From positions 1 through 64,000 of the forward strand of contig CAZXAU010000012.1 of assembly GCA_964638675.1 (NCBI GenBank): a DNA stretch of 64,000 bases, in the 5' to 3' direction. Positions 7,564 to 16,553 of the stretch are shown here, in pieces (within the stretch, counting starts at the first letter, position 1; each line of letters starts with the position of its first letter). Source of the DNA: SIG714 sp964638675. GTDB taxonomy: Bacteria; Bacillota; Clostridia; Oscillospirales; CAG-272. The notes beneath the pieces were generated by a model. It was given only the letters and a program-made list of their open reading frames with translations, was not told where the DNA came from and ran no database searches. The translations under genes and the position numbers were made by a program.

Positions 7564-10500
7564 ATGTGTAAGCTGAAGCACAAGAAACGCAAGCGACGTC
7601 AAATTATTTTGTCAGTGTTGGCGTCCATAGTTGTTTTTTCAACGGTTTATGCTTTGATCCTTCCGGCAATTACCTTTACAAGTGGGTTTACTGTAAACGG
7701 CTCCAACGCCCAAAGCGATTATACCTGGAGCAATGATGCGATTGCAATGTCTGTGACTTTAAGCGGAAATGCGAAAAGTAAGGGAATAATTCAAAAGAAT
7801 ACAGATCCGGTTTTAGATGTAGAGTTAAATGGGGAAGCCTATACCGAATGGCTTGAAAAGTATGCGGAAAGTGCTGATATACAGCCTCTCCTTGTGTTTA
7901 AGCTGCATTTAAATGTGGGCGATACCGAGCTTGACATCAGTGGTTGCACCGCTGAAATTGATCTTAAGGTGAACAGCTCCTTCATCAGTGCAGCAACACC
8001 GATGGCAGTCAGTGCAGACAGCACAACGGTCGAAGCCAGTCAACCCGACATTTTAGCTGTGATCGACAGTTCACTGGGGGAGGTTGCCTCCACGGAGCTT
8101 TTTGAAAACGATAGTCCTGTCCTGCTGTTTACGGTAAACGCCGGCGAACCCACCGCTTTGGCACTTGAGTCCAACCCGATGTTTACAATTCAGCACTATT
8201 TATGGTTTGCACAGATCGTTACAGACCTTGATGAGAACTCAAACGAAACTAAGCTTCCGTTTATCAATGCAAGTTACGGAAAACCGCGAGAGTTTCCTTC
8301 GAATCACAGTCAGCCGAGTCTTTATCTGCAAAATTCAACCGTTCAGAAAACTTTCAACGTTTATCTGACGCCGACTGCAAACGGCAAGGTTTTAAAAACC
8401 AAAGAAGTACTCACAAGAATTTTTAATGATGAAGTAACTACCTATAGGTTAAATCCTCAGATCTCTTATATGGACCGTTTGTTTAACGGTTCCGTAGATT
8501 ACAACCACAACTATACACTTAAGGAGGTCTGGGTCTATACGCCCGGTCAGGGTTCATCTAAAACTGCAGATGAGTTGACAGATGATGACTTCAAAAAGTA
8601 CGATGTTCCGAAAGACGGTACCCGACACCTGCCCGAGCGCATCCGGTTTACAAACAACCCCGCAAACAAACATATTAATGGGACCGGGTATACCGAAGCA
8701 TATCCTTACGATTATACCATTCTGATACAGCATGGAGCGGTTGTCCGTCTGGTGTTTGATGCCACTGAATCCGACAATGTTGAGCGGGATGTCAACTTCT
8801 TTGATTACGACATTACCGATGGGCATATTTACACCGGATATGATTCCTCTACCGGTAAACCTACCGGTCAAACAGCAACAAGCAATCAGACAAACACGAG
8901 CATTTGGTATGCTTACACCGACAGACAAGGAATTAACAGCGATAAAAATTACAGCGGAAGCGGACAGAAGTACGCTTTCGGAAACGCAAATACAAAAACA
9001 GGACTTCAGTATTCACGCTTGTTGATCAACGGCGTCAACAGCTATTTCAACAAATATAACCAAAATAGCAAAGATGACGGCGGTGGTTTGATTTGCTATC
9101 AAGGTTGTGCCTTCGGTTTGGTCACGGGAATCAATCCGATCACTGAAGAGAATTCCCTGCCTACACCGATGTGGCATGAGGGGATCGTTGCGCCCGATCT
9201 TTTCGGTACTTCTGAAGCCACCGGCAAAACAGCCTTTACAAACGGAGAGTATTCTCTAGGATTTAACCGTGTGGGCGGAACGTACACCCTCAGTTATGTA
9301 AGTGCCAATAAAACAAACGCTGACCAAACAAAATATTCGGAAAAGGTTACCGGAGATCTCTTTAAGTTTGTGAATAACACGCAGTATCCGTATATCAATT
9401 CCAACGAATTCTGGCCCATGGACAGCGCTCCGACATATGGGGCAGACGGTCATGATCTGAAGTTCGGTGATAATGCATTGAAAGATCAGCGGCAGTGTGT
9501 GGGTGCTGTTGTTGATGGAGATAGAGTTAAATTTTTTCCTCTTGCAGACAAATCCGCCGACCACAACGCCTATTTCGGCATGTCATTCAGTTTAAACTTC
9601 ACAGTTGAACCGGGATATTGTGCTCCGCTTGCATATTGGTTCTACGGAGACGATGACATGTGGGTTTTCCTTGAAAAGCTGGATGCAGACGGAAACTCCA
9701 CAGGCGATGCAAAACTGATTGCAGACATCGGCGGTGTTCACTCTTCGGTGGGCGAGTATGTCAATCTTTGGGATTATATTGAACCGATACCGTATAAAGA
9801 CGAAAACGGAAACGAAAATACTGCAAGCTCCTACCGTCTGACTGTATTCTATACTGAACGCGGTGCATCCGGATCTTGCTGCTATATGCGCTTCGTCGTG
9901 CCGCTTGACAGTAACACCACCCCTCCTCCGGAGAGGGATGACGAACTTGTTTTTGAGAAGATCGTGCTTGGTGAAGACGGAGATCCTCTTCCTTACGATG
10001 AAAACAGTCAGGAGTTCACCTTCCGTTTGACTCTGGTAACTGCAGACGGCGTATCCTATGAAGACATTTACGATTATGCCGTCTACAGAACCGATGTCAC
10101 CCCGAATCACAGAGCCCCCGATGCAATCCCCGTAAGAAGCGGTACGATCGGAACCAAGATTGCCGAATCGGGCGAATACGAGTTTACACTGCGAAACGGT
10201 GAATACATTGTTGTCACAGGTCTTCCTGATGATACGCACTACACGATCAACGAAGCTGCAACAGGAAACTATGTGACTCAATATCAAAAAGGAAATCACT
10301 ATCATGTAGGCGATGAGCAAGTCAATATTCTTGATGGACCGATCCGCTACAATCATGAGGTGGGCAACCCATACAGAATTAACGCCGAAGACTATAACCT
10401 GGTGCGCTTCATAAACGGTCTTGCACTCAAGACAGAGGTCGATCCGAGAGACGGAGAAGGCGTACAGATCGGTCAGAATATCTTATATGATATTGAATGG

Positions 10501-11433
10501 GGAAATGACCGGAATACGGTAGCGGACGTAACGATCACCGACCCGCTCGATGAGGGCGTGGACTTTGTCGGCGCAGCATTCAAAGACCGCGAAGGAAACA
10601 TTCTCGGCGAGTGGTGGTACGGAACTGGCGACGGATATACAAATGACCTGGGAAGTATTAATTACGACCCTGTCACCCGGACGGTGACGTGGACATGGAA
10701 GCATCAGGAATCGGAAGCTACCGGAGTTGTTTCTTTGCAAGTGCGCGTCAACGAAAAGGCGCTTGCGGCTGAAACGCAGCCGGGTAAATTCGGCACGACA
10801 TCTCCGAGGGTTGAAAATCAGGCGACGATCAGGGTCGGCAACGATCATGTTATCAAAACCGACATTGTTGAAAATCCCGTTTGGATGCCGATAAAAACCG
10901 AACTTACTCCGGGACAGGGCAAGGCAGTGCTTCCTGGCAAGGAGATCACCTACACCATTACATGGCGAAATTATCTGATCCACAGTGCGGCGGTTGCCGT
11001 GCGAGATCCACTTGATCACCGTGTAGATTATGTAGCAGGCAGCGCTAAAGCTTATTACCGTACCGAGATCGACGGAATGGTCATAGATACAGAGATCCCG
11101 AACACTGCAATCAATTATGATTCTGACGGGCATACGGTTTACTGGGATCTGGGCGTGCAGCCTTCGGACGCCGAGGGCTATGTGATCTTTACAGTAAAGG
11201 TAAAGGAAAATGCCGCACCCGAAGATATCATCTGGAACTGGGGCTATGTTCAGGTCGGAAACAAGCCTGAGATAGAAACAAACCATATTGATAATCCGAT
11301 CATCGGCTACGAGTTGCCTCAGACGGGCGGTATTGGATCGATCGTATTTTACATCAGCGGTGCAGGAATCATGTCCGTGTCTTTGATTGCCGGATATATT
11401 CTGTGGCGCAAAAGACGCCGTGAGGAAACATGA
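7564..11433 (+). CDS. LPXTG pilus tip adhesin with fibro-slime domain
   Basis: A 1,289-residue secreted, wall-sorted protein. The basic N-terminus and hydrophobic segment ending YALILPAITF form the export signal. Residues about 590-780 form a fibro-slime/PA14-like domain (YWFYGDDDMWVFLEK, then DIGGVHSS and FYTERGAS). Next comes a pilin-type beta domain (about 795-960) and two DUF11-like repeats with spacing typical of isopeptide-stabilised stalks (about 955-1105 and 1108-1245). It ends LPQTG (1251-1255), a membrane segment and WRKRRREET. Position and domain order suggest the tip or a major minor pilin. AAAGGAGG lies 36 nt before this ATG, too far; a start at the in-frame ATA codon 7537 would have correct spacing. 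Confidence 0.85.
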   Translation: MCKLKHKKRKRRQIILSVLASIVVFSTVYALILPAITFTSGFTVNGSNAQSDYTWSNDAIAMSVTLSGNAKSKGIIQKNTDPVLDVELNGEAYTEWLEKYAESADIQPLLVFKLHLNVGDTELDISGCTAEIDLKVNSSFISAATPMAVSADSTTVEASQPDILAVIDSSLGEVASTELFENDSPVLLFTVNAGEPTALALESNPMFTIQHYLWFAQIVTDLDENSNETKLPFINASYGKPREFPSNHSQPSLYLQNSTVQKTFNVYLTPTANGKVLKTKEVLTRIFNDEVTTYRLNPQISYMDRLFNGSVDYNHNYTLKEVWVYTPGQGSSKTADELTDDDFKKYDVPKDGTRHLPERIRFTNNPANKHINGTGYTEAYPYDYTILIQHGAVVRLVFDATESDNVERDVNFFDYDITDGHIYTGYDSSTGKPTGQTATSNQTNTSIWYAYTDRQGINSDKNYSGSGQKYAFGNANTKTGLQYSRLLINGVNSYFNKYNQNSKDDGGGLICYQGCAFGLVTGINPITEENSLPTPMWHEGIVAPDLFGTSEATGKTAFTNGEYSLGFNRVGGTYTLSYVSANKTNADQTKYSEKVTGDLFKFVNNTQYPYINSNEFWPMDSAPTYGADGHDLKFGDNALKDQRQCVGAVVDGDRVKFFPLADKSADHNAYFGMSFSLNFTVEPGYCAPLAYWFYGDDDMWVFLEKLDADGNSTGDAKLIADIGGVHSSVGEYVNLWDYIEPIPYKDENGNENTASSYRLTVFYTERGASGSCCYMRFVVPLDSNTTPPPERDDELVFEKIVLGEDGDPLPYDENSQEFTFRLTLVTADGVSYEDIYDYAVYRTDVTPNHRAPDAIPVRSGTIGTKIAESGEYEFTLRNGEYIVVTGLPDDTHYTINEAATGNYVTQYQKGNHYHVGDEQVNILDGPIRYNHEVGNPYRINAEDYNLVRFINGLALKTEVDPRDGEGVQIGQNILYDIEWGNDRNTVADVTITDPLDEGVDFVGAAFKDREGNILGEWWYGTGDGYTNDLGSINYDPVTRTVTWTWKHQESEATGVVSLQVRVNEKALAAETQPGKFGTTSPRVENQATIRVGNDHVIKTDIVENPVWMPIKTELTPGQGKAVLPGKEITYTITWRNYLIHSAAVAVRDPLDHRVDYVAGSAKAYYRTEIDGMVIDTEIPNTAINYDSDGHTVYWDLGVQPSDAEGYVIFTVKVKENAAPEDIIWNWGYVQVGNKPEIETNHIDNPIIGYELPQTGGIGSIVFYISGAGIMSVSLIAGYILWRKRRREET

Positions 11434-11497
11434 CCGTTTATGCGGCAGATCAATTATCAGTCAAAAAAAAAAATAAATAAACGAAAGGTAAAAAACA

Positions 11498-13006
11498 ATG
11501 AAAAACTTCAAAAGAATCACATCTCTGGTCCTTGCACTTGTCATGCTGGTTACGATGTCGCTCTCGATGGCGATCGGCGTCAGCGCAGACGAGGAAAAAG
11601 GAAGCATTACAATCGACAATGCCGTAGATGGCGAAACCTACAAGATCTATCGGATCTTGGTTCTGGAGAGCTACAGTGGCACGCATTATGCCTACACAGT
11701 GGCTGAAGCATGGGCGGACTTCTTTGCAGAAGGCGCTCCCGGTGCTGACTATGTTGATATTGAGAACGGCTATGTAACATGGAAAAGCGGTACACCGGAA
11801 GAACAAGCCCTTGCTGCACGTGAATTTGCTGCCAAAGCAATTGAATGGGCTACAGAAAATTCTATTGCGGCAACCCAAGAAGGCACTGCCAATGACGGTA
11901 AGGTGGAGTTTGCAGAACTGGATCTTGGTTATTACCTTGTAAGCTCATCTCTCGGTACGCTTTGCTCGCTCGATACCACACATCCTGATGCAACAATTTA
12001 TGAAAAGAACTCTACCTCCACATTCGACAAGGGAATCGAGATAGGCGATGAGACCGTTGATTATGCTTCTTATGACATTGGCTCTACGGTAAATTTCAAA
12101 TTAGAGGCTGTAGTTGCGGCGAAGGATGGACACGGAGCTGACTATGCCGGTGTTGTGAAGAATTTTATGATCGTGGATACGATGGATCAAGGACTTACAT
12201 ACACAAAAGGTACCTTGAAGGTATATCTGGATGGAACAGAGCTTCCCGCAACCGTTACTGCTGAAGATGGTTCAGTGACTACAAACTACACACTGGCCGA
12301 GGAAGATCACGGATTTACTGTTGATTTCACCGATGGTACTATCACAAATCATGTTACTGTTACTGTAAAATATGATGCTGTACTCAATGGCTCTGCTGAG
12401 CTTGGCTCAGTGGGCAACACCAACACTGCTACACTTACTTACGGTGAAAATCAGGAAGAAACTTCAACATCAAAGGTATTCTCTACAAAGATTAAAATCT
12501 TTAAGTATGACGCAGAAGATGAGACCAAAGGACTTCCCGGTGCTGTCTTCGTTCTTAAAAATGCAGACGGAAAATACTACAAGGCTGAGACCGTCGATGT
12601 TATCGACGAAGAATCCGGAGAAAAAACCGGAGAGACTTTGACCAAGGTTACTTGGGTTGAAACCGAAGCAGAAGCAACCAAGGTTAAAACAGACAGCAAT
12701 GGTGACGCAGAATTTGTGGGCATCAAAGCAGGTACTTACTCTCTTGAGGAGATCGAGGCTCCTACAGGATATAACAAGCTTCCCAATCCTGTTGAGGTTA
12801 CTATTGCAGAGCCCGATAAGGATGAAGATGGAAATGTGACTTTTGCCGAGTCTGTTCTCAGTAAAATCGAAAACAAATCCGGCGTGATCCTTCCTTCCAC
12901 TGGTGGCATCGGCACCACTCTGTTTATCGTATTTGGTTCTCTCGTTGCAGTGGGTGCAGCAATTCTGCTTGTCACACGCCGCCGTATGAGCCTTATGGCT
13001 GATTAA
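11498..13006 (+). CDS. Pilus backbone (major pilin), LPXTG
   Basis: A 502-residue pilin. A signal peptide of about 30 residues ends SVSADE-like (IGVSADEEK). An N-terminal beta domain is followed by a middle domain of the fimbrial isopeptide D2/D4 type that begins near FDKGIEIGD, whose Lys is a candidate pilus-polymerisation residue. A C-terminal SpaA/Cna-B-type domain contains KIFKYDAEDETKGLPGAVF and SLEEIEAPTGY, with the Lys and Glu expected to form an intramolecular isopeptide bond. Then LPSTG (465-469), a membrane segment and RRRMSLMAD. The neighbouring class C sortase should polymerise it. Confidence 0.92.
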   Translation: MKNFKRITSLVLALVMLVTMSLSMAIGVSADEEKGSITIDNAVDGETYKIYRILVLESYSGTHYAYTVAEAWADFFAEGAPGADYVDIENGYVTWKSGTPEEQALAAREFAAKAIEWATENSIAATQEGTANDGKVEFAELDLGYYLVSSSLGTLCSLDTTHPDATIYEKNSTSTFDKGIEIGDETVDYASYDIGSTVNFKLEAVVAAKDGHGADYAGVVKNFMIVDTMDQGLTYTKGTLKVYLDGTELPATVTAEDGSVTTNYTLAEEDHGFTVDFTDGTITNHVTVTVKYDAVLNGSAELGSVGNTNTATLTYGENQEETSTSKVFSTKIKIFKYDAEDETKGLPGAVFVLKNADGKYYKAETVDVIDEESGEKTGETLTKVTWVETEAEATKVKTDSNGDAEFVGIKAGTYSLEEIEAPTGYNKLPNPVEVTIAEPDKDEDGNVTFAESVLSKIENKSGVILPSTGGIGTTLFIVFGSLVAVGAAILLVTRRRMSLMAD

Positions 13007-13037
13007 CCGATCTGAAAAAGAAACAGACAGCAACAAC

Positions 13038-13066
13038 CAAGGCAGGCGGAACCGCCGTCTGCCTTG
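13038..13066 (+). terminator. Hairpin between backbone pilin and sortase
   Basis: CAAGGCAG...CTGCCTTG encloses CGG/CCG, a strong stem followed by only a short T-containing stretch (ATTTC). It probably terminates part of the transcripts or protects the pilin mRNA 3' end, setting pilin above sortase. The sortase ribosome site (GAAAGGAG) follows immediately. Confidence 0.6.
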
Positions 13067-13090
13067 ATTTCAGCGAAAGGAGCTTAGTGT

Positions 13091-13963
13091 ATGAAAAGGC
13101 GTCTGCCTACAATTATACTGCTTTCCACCTTTCTTGTGGGGCTGTCTGTTTTGCTCTATCCTGCAATCAGTGACTTCATCAATCAAAAGAATCAGTCAAA
13201 AGCGATCGATAATTACAACGAGCTTGTTTCTATAATGACCGATGAAGAAAAAGAGCAGTATTTTGCAAAAGCCGAAGAGTACAACAAACAGCTCTATGAA
13301 ACGCCCGGCAGTTTTTACATGCCGGATAAGGTAGAGGGCTATGAAAAGCTGCTCAATGCTACGGAAAATGGGATCATGGGCTATCTGAGCATTGACAAGA
13401 TCCGAGTAGAGCTGCCAATCTATCACGGAACGTCAGACAGCGTTCTGAACATTGCCTCAGGGCATCTGAAAGGCTCAGCCCTGCCTGTGGGCGGGAAAAA
13501 CACCCACTGTATTATTTCTGCACATAGGGGACTTCCAGGTGCAAAGCTTTTTACCGATCTTGACATGCTGGAAGAGGGCGATGTATTCACGATCACCGTG
13601 CTTGACCGGCTGATCACCTATGAAGTAGACCAGATCCGCACGATCCTGCCTTCCGATGAAGGAGAGCTTCTGACCGTTGCAGGCGAGGACTACTGTACGC
13701 TTCTGACCTGCACACCATACGGAATAAACACACACCGTCTTTTGGTGCGGGGAAAGCGCATTGAAAATATCAAAGAAAAAACAATCGTACATGTGACGGC
13801 GGATGCCTATCAGATCGAAACGATCATTGCCGCCCCTGCTGTTGCCGCCCCTATATTGCTTGTCCTTTTGATAAAACTAATGCTTCCACAGAAAAAAAGC
13901 AAAAAAATAATTTATTCTGATCTTATGAAGGGAGGAAGCTCCAATGAAAAAAATGAAAATTAA
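13091..13963 (+). CDS. srtC: Class C (pilus-polymerising) sortase
   Basis: A 290-residue sortase with an N-terminal membrane segment, the sortase core and a second membrane segment near residue 250. The catalytic residues are His145 in ISAHRGLPG, Cys207 in LLTCTPYG and Arg216 in THRLLVRGKR. The C-terminal hydrophobic segment and basic tail are typical of class C. It should cross-link backbone pilin subunits by transpeptidation at LPXTG. The start is supported by GAAAGGAG. The last 20 nt overlap the next pilin gene. Confidence 0.93.
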   Translation: MKRRLPTIILLSTFLVGLSVLLYPAISDFINQKNQSKAIDNYNELVSIMTDEEKEQYFAKAEEYNKQLYETPGSFYMPDKVEGYEKLLNATENGIMGYLSIDKIRVELPIYHGTSDSVLNIASGHLKGSALPVGGKNTHCIISAHRGLPGAKLFTDLDMLEEGDVFTITVLDRLITYEVDQIRTILPSDEGELLTVAGEDYCTLLTCTPYGINTHRLLVRGKRIENIKEKTIVHVTADAYQIETIIAAPAVAAPILLVLLIKLMLPQKKSKKIIYSDLMKGGSSNEKNEN

Positions 13964-14876
13964 AGCCGCATCGATATTTCTTGTATGCCTGACTGTGTTT
14001 TTGGGATGCGCTTTTTACACTGCTTTTGCAGATGCGCCCGATTCTTCTGCACGGACATCTCTTTCGATACATTATGTCTGTGAGGGCGCAGATATAGGCG
14101 GAGTTACCGCTTCTCTTTACCGTGTGGCTGAATTTGACAGTAAGGGAGCATTTAAAGCCTGCGGAGATTTTGCTGAATACCCCATTAGTTTCAACGGGAT
14201 CACAACTACAACTCAATGGGATGCTTTGGCGCAAACCCTGGCATCGTATATTGCGGCAGATAGGTTACAGCCTGTGCAGAACGCTGTAAGCGATGCGCAG
14301 GGAATTGCACACTTTGACGGAAATCCTGTGGGGATGTATCTTGTTCTCAGCAGCCGATTGGTTGATGAAAACGGAAAAACAATTACATTCTTACCGGCGC
14401 TTCTCTCTCTTCCGGGGCAGGATGAAAACGGCAGTTGGATATATGATGTTTTGGTTTGCCCAAAATACGAAGTGTTTTCACCGGGGCATAAGGAAATTGA
14501 TTTTCGAGTACTCAAGCATTGGAAAAACGACAATGCAGAAACCCGCCCTGACAGTGTGGAGGTTGCCATCCTGAAAGACGGGATCACTGTTACAAAACAG
14601 ACACTTTCCGCCGAAAATAATTGGTCATATGAATGGTCTGCGGAAGATGACGGCAGTCAGTGGAGCGTGGTTGAAATTACCGAATGCCCGGGTTATACCG
14701 TCACTATGGAGAGAAATCAGAACCAATTTATTATTACCAACCAAGGCAAAGATCCTCCACCGCCGCCTGTGACCGGTGAACGCAGTGATAAAACCTTATT
14801 TATTATGATGATGTCTGCGACAGGACTTGTGCTGATGTTGATCGGCATCCGACATCAGAAACGGCGCAAAGTTTGA
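13944..14876 (+). CDS. Minor pilin with atypical sorting signal (PPVTG)
   Basis: A 310-residue secreted protein with a signal peptide (to about residue 30, AFADAPD) and an N-terminal domain with the pilin SxRVAEFD-like start. A Cna-B domain lies at roughly residues 190-265 (FRVLKHWKND, DSVEVAILKDG, WSYEWSAED, VEITECPGY). The tail reads PPPPPVTGERSDK, then a hydrophobic segment and RHQKRRKV. This is a complete sorting signal except that PPVTG (274-278) stands where LPXTG is expected. GGGAGG precedes the ATG and the gene overlaps the sortase end by 20 nt. Likely the base or anchor pilin. Confidence 0.85.
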   Translation: MKKMKIKAASIFLVCLTVFLGCAFYTAFADAPDSSARTSLSIHYVCEGADIGGVTASLYRVAEFDSKGAFKACGDFAEYPISFNGITTTTQWDALAQTLASYIAADRLQPVQNAVSDAQGIAHFDGNPVGMYLVLSSRLVDENGKTITFLPALLSLPGQDENGSWIYDVLVCPKYEVFSPGHKEIDFRVLKHWKNDNAETRPDSVEVAILKDGITVTKQTLSAENNWSYEWSAEDDGSQWSVVEITECPGYTVTMERNQNQFIITNQGKDPPPPPVTGERSDKTLFIMMMSATGLVLMLIGIRHQKRRKV

Positions 14877-15025
14877 AAAATGAATTTTTCAGACGGTGTT
14901 TTGTGGCTTTCGCCACCGAGAGCGGAGCCGATTCCCCTCGGATCGGCGGCGATTTTACGGTGCAAAACCAGCCTCAATTCCACAAGAAAGGAAGCTTTCG
15001 CACTGCGAAAGCCGTGGTCATAAGT

Positions 15026-15604
15026 ATGAAAGCTTCATTTAAGAAAAATTTCGGAACTATTTGTATAGCTCTTGGAATCCTTCTTGTCTGTGCTTCGGTT
15101 TTCATCCTGATTTCAGACATGGTGGCTAGACATTTGGGGCAGAAAAAGGCTCAGGATGCGGTCAAGCAACTCGAATCAATGTTGCCGCCCCTGTGTTCGG
15201 GCGTTGGTCATGACGGTACAAATCCTGAGGACGGTATGGCGGTTCTTGAGATCGGAGGAGTGGATTATGTAGGTATCCTCTGCGTCCCGACACTGGGAAT
15301 AAAGCTTCCTGTATCGGGTGGGCGCACTGCTTCATCCGAAGCGATTGTTTACTGCATCTCCGGCAACGCTCCCTCAGGTTCACTGATGCTGGGCGGTAGC
15401 GGAGATGAATTCAAAAAGTTAGAGGATCTTGACATCGGCGAGAGAATAAGCTTCACCGATGTGCGCGGCAATGTGTGGGAATATCGGCTTTCACACAGCA
15501 CTTTCAAAAATACAATGCCAGGTAAACCGTCTGAGGATGTTGAATTGACAATTCTGATCGAAGACAAAAATCGCTGCTTTGTGATAGATTGCGTTTTTGA
15601 CTGA
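15026..15604 (+). CDS. Sortase-fold protein lacking catalytic His and Cys
   Basis: A 192-residue protein with an N-terminal membrane segment, then GILCVPTLGIKLPV (sortase strand beta-1/2), LEDLDIGERISFTDVRGNVWEYRL (the GD..FTD.DG....Y region of sortases) and LTILIEDKNRCFV at the end. In active relatives the segment before this region carries AAH or AGH and the end carries LTLxTC...R. Here they read LMLGGSGDEF and LTILIEDKNR, so His and Cys are absent while the Arg position may be kept. The ATG at 15026 starts a normal sortase N-terminus; the frame extends upstream to 14873 but that part is low-complexity and hairpin-rich. It may be an assembly or regulatory pseudo-enzyme, or decaying. Confidence 0.7.
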   Translation: MKASFKKNFGTICIALGILLVCASVFILISDMVARHLGQKKAQDAVKQLESMLPPLCSGVGHDGTNPEDGMAVLEIGGVDYVGILCVPTLGIKLPVSGGRTASSEAIVYCISGNAPSGSLMLGGSGDEFKKLEDLDIGERISFTDVRGNVWEYRLSHSTFKNTMPGKPSEDVELTILIEDKNRCFVIDCVFD

Positions 15605-15630
15605 ACGCTTCCTGAAAATATATAATAAGA

Positions 15631-15672
15631 ACGACCGAAGACGGGTAAAACCCGATTTCGGTCGTGTTTTTT
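15631..15672 (+). terminator. Terminator of the pilus operon
   Basis: ACGACCGAA pairs with TTCGGTCGT, with an inner ACGGGT/ACCCG stem, followed by GTTTTTT. It lies 27 nt after the last gene of the operon. Confidence 0.92.
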
Positions 15673-15909
15673 ACAGAAAGTTATGACTTTTTGCAGCATT
15701 TATACCAGGATATAGTCTGCAACTTATGGCTTAATATGTGTTCATTGTGGTACTTACCTTAGATTTATTTATGTAGACTAATTAATAGTTACATGATATT
15801 ATATCTTTGGGAATCAAAGCTATGCTATACCGCTTAACAACAAACACTTCGTGGATTTATTTTTGAAATCTGATACAATATAATCATAAAAGCATTTTTT
15901 AATACTTTT

Positions 15910-16545
15910 TTGGATGACAAATTTGTTTCTATCGGCTCTACCATCAAGCGTCTGCACCGTGAGAGGGATATCACGCTGGAACAGCTTGCTGAATATCTTG
16001 GAATTACCTCGTGCATAATTTCACAGTGGGAGTGTGACCGAAGCGCATCCAACATTACACGGCTTCCCGCGCTCTGCTATATTTTTGATGTTTCTTCCGA
16101 TGTGTTGCTTGGAATTGATATTGAAAAAAGAAGCTATCCATAATTATCTGGACAAAGCCAGTTATGAATAGCTTTGGGAAAGATTTGAAAACATTGTGGA
16201 GATTCTACGTGAAGTCATTCGCAAATTTCCAAAGTCATATGAAATTATGCAGCAGCTTGCCAACGAAATTGTCTGTGTTTATTCCAGTAAAGGAATCAAT
16301 GAATATGATGAGGTGTATGAGCTTTGTAGTCGAATCATTGCAGAATATACCGCCAGTACTACACGATACAAAGCAATTGACACACTCCGCCTTGCATACG
16401 GATATGCCGAAAAAAAGGACGAAATGTTAAAGCTTGCAGAAGAGAAAAAATGCCGAAGTTTTATTTTTCATATGAAAACTTTATGCCTTCATTCTCACAT
16501 CATTGGCAGATATATAACACCTTAGCGAATGTTAAGGTTCCGAAC
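15910..16545 (+). pseudogene. XRE-family regulator, broken
   Basis: The first 77 codons encode a normal XRE helix-turn-helix (IGSTIKRLHRERDITLEQLA, then IISQWECDRSASNITRLPAL) followed by FDVSSDVLLGIDIEKR, a start known from about 350-residue Clostridia regulators with a helical C-terminal domain. The continuation is present but in other frames: EAIHNYLDKASYE then a TAG at about 16165, VIRKFPKSYEIMQQLANEIV in the same frame, and FYFSYENFMPSF in a third frame after 16450. So there are at least two frameshifts and one stop. The 3' end is cut by the radical SAM gene. The only start is a TTG without a ribosome site. Confidence 0.8.
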
Positions 16546-16553
16546 CTGCTGCT

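Noticed and set aside
9592..11286. Two long reverse-strand frames (254 and 267 codons) inside the tip adhesin.
   Set aside because: They lie wholly within a gene with clear domains, have no ribosome site and give Cys/His-rich sequence without family motifs.
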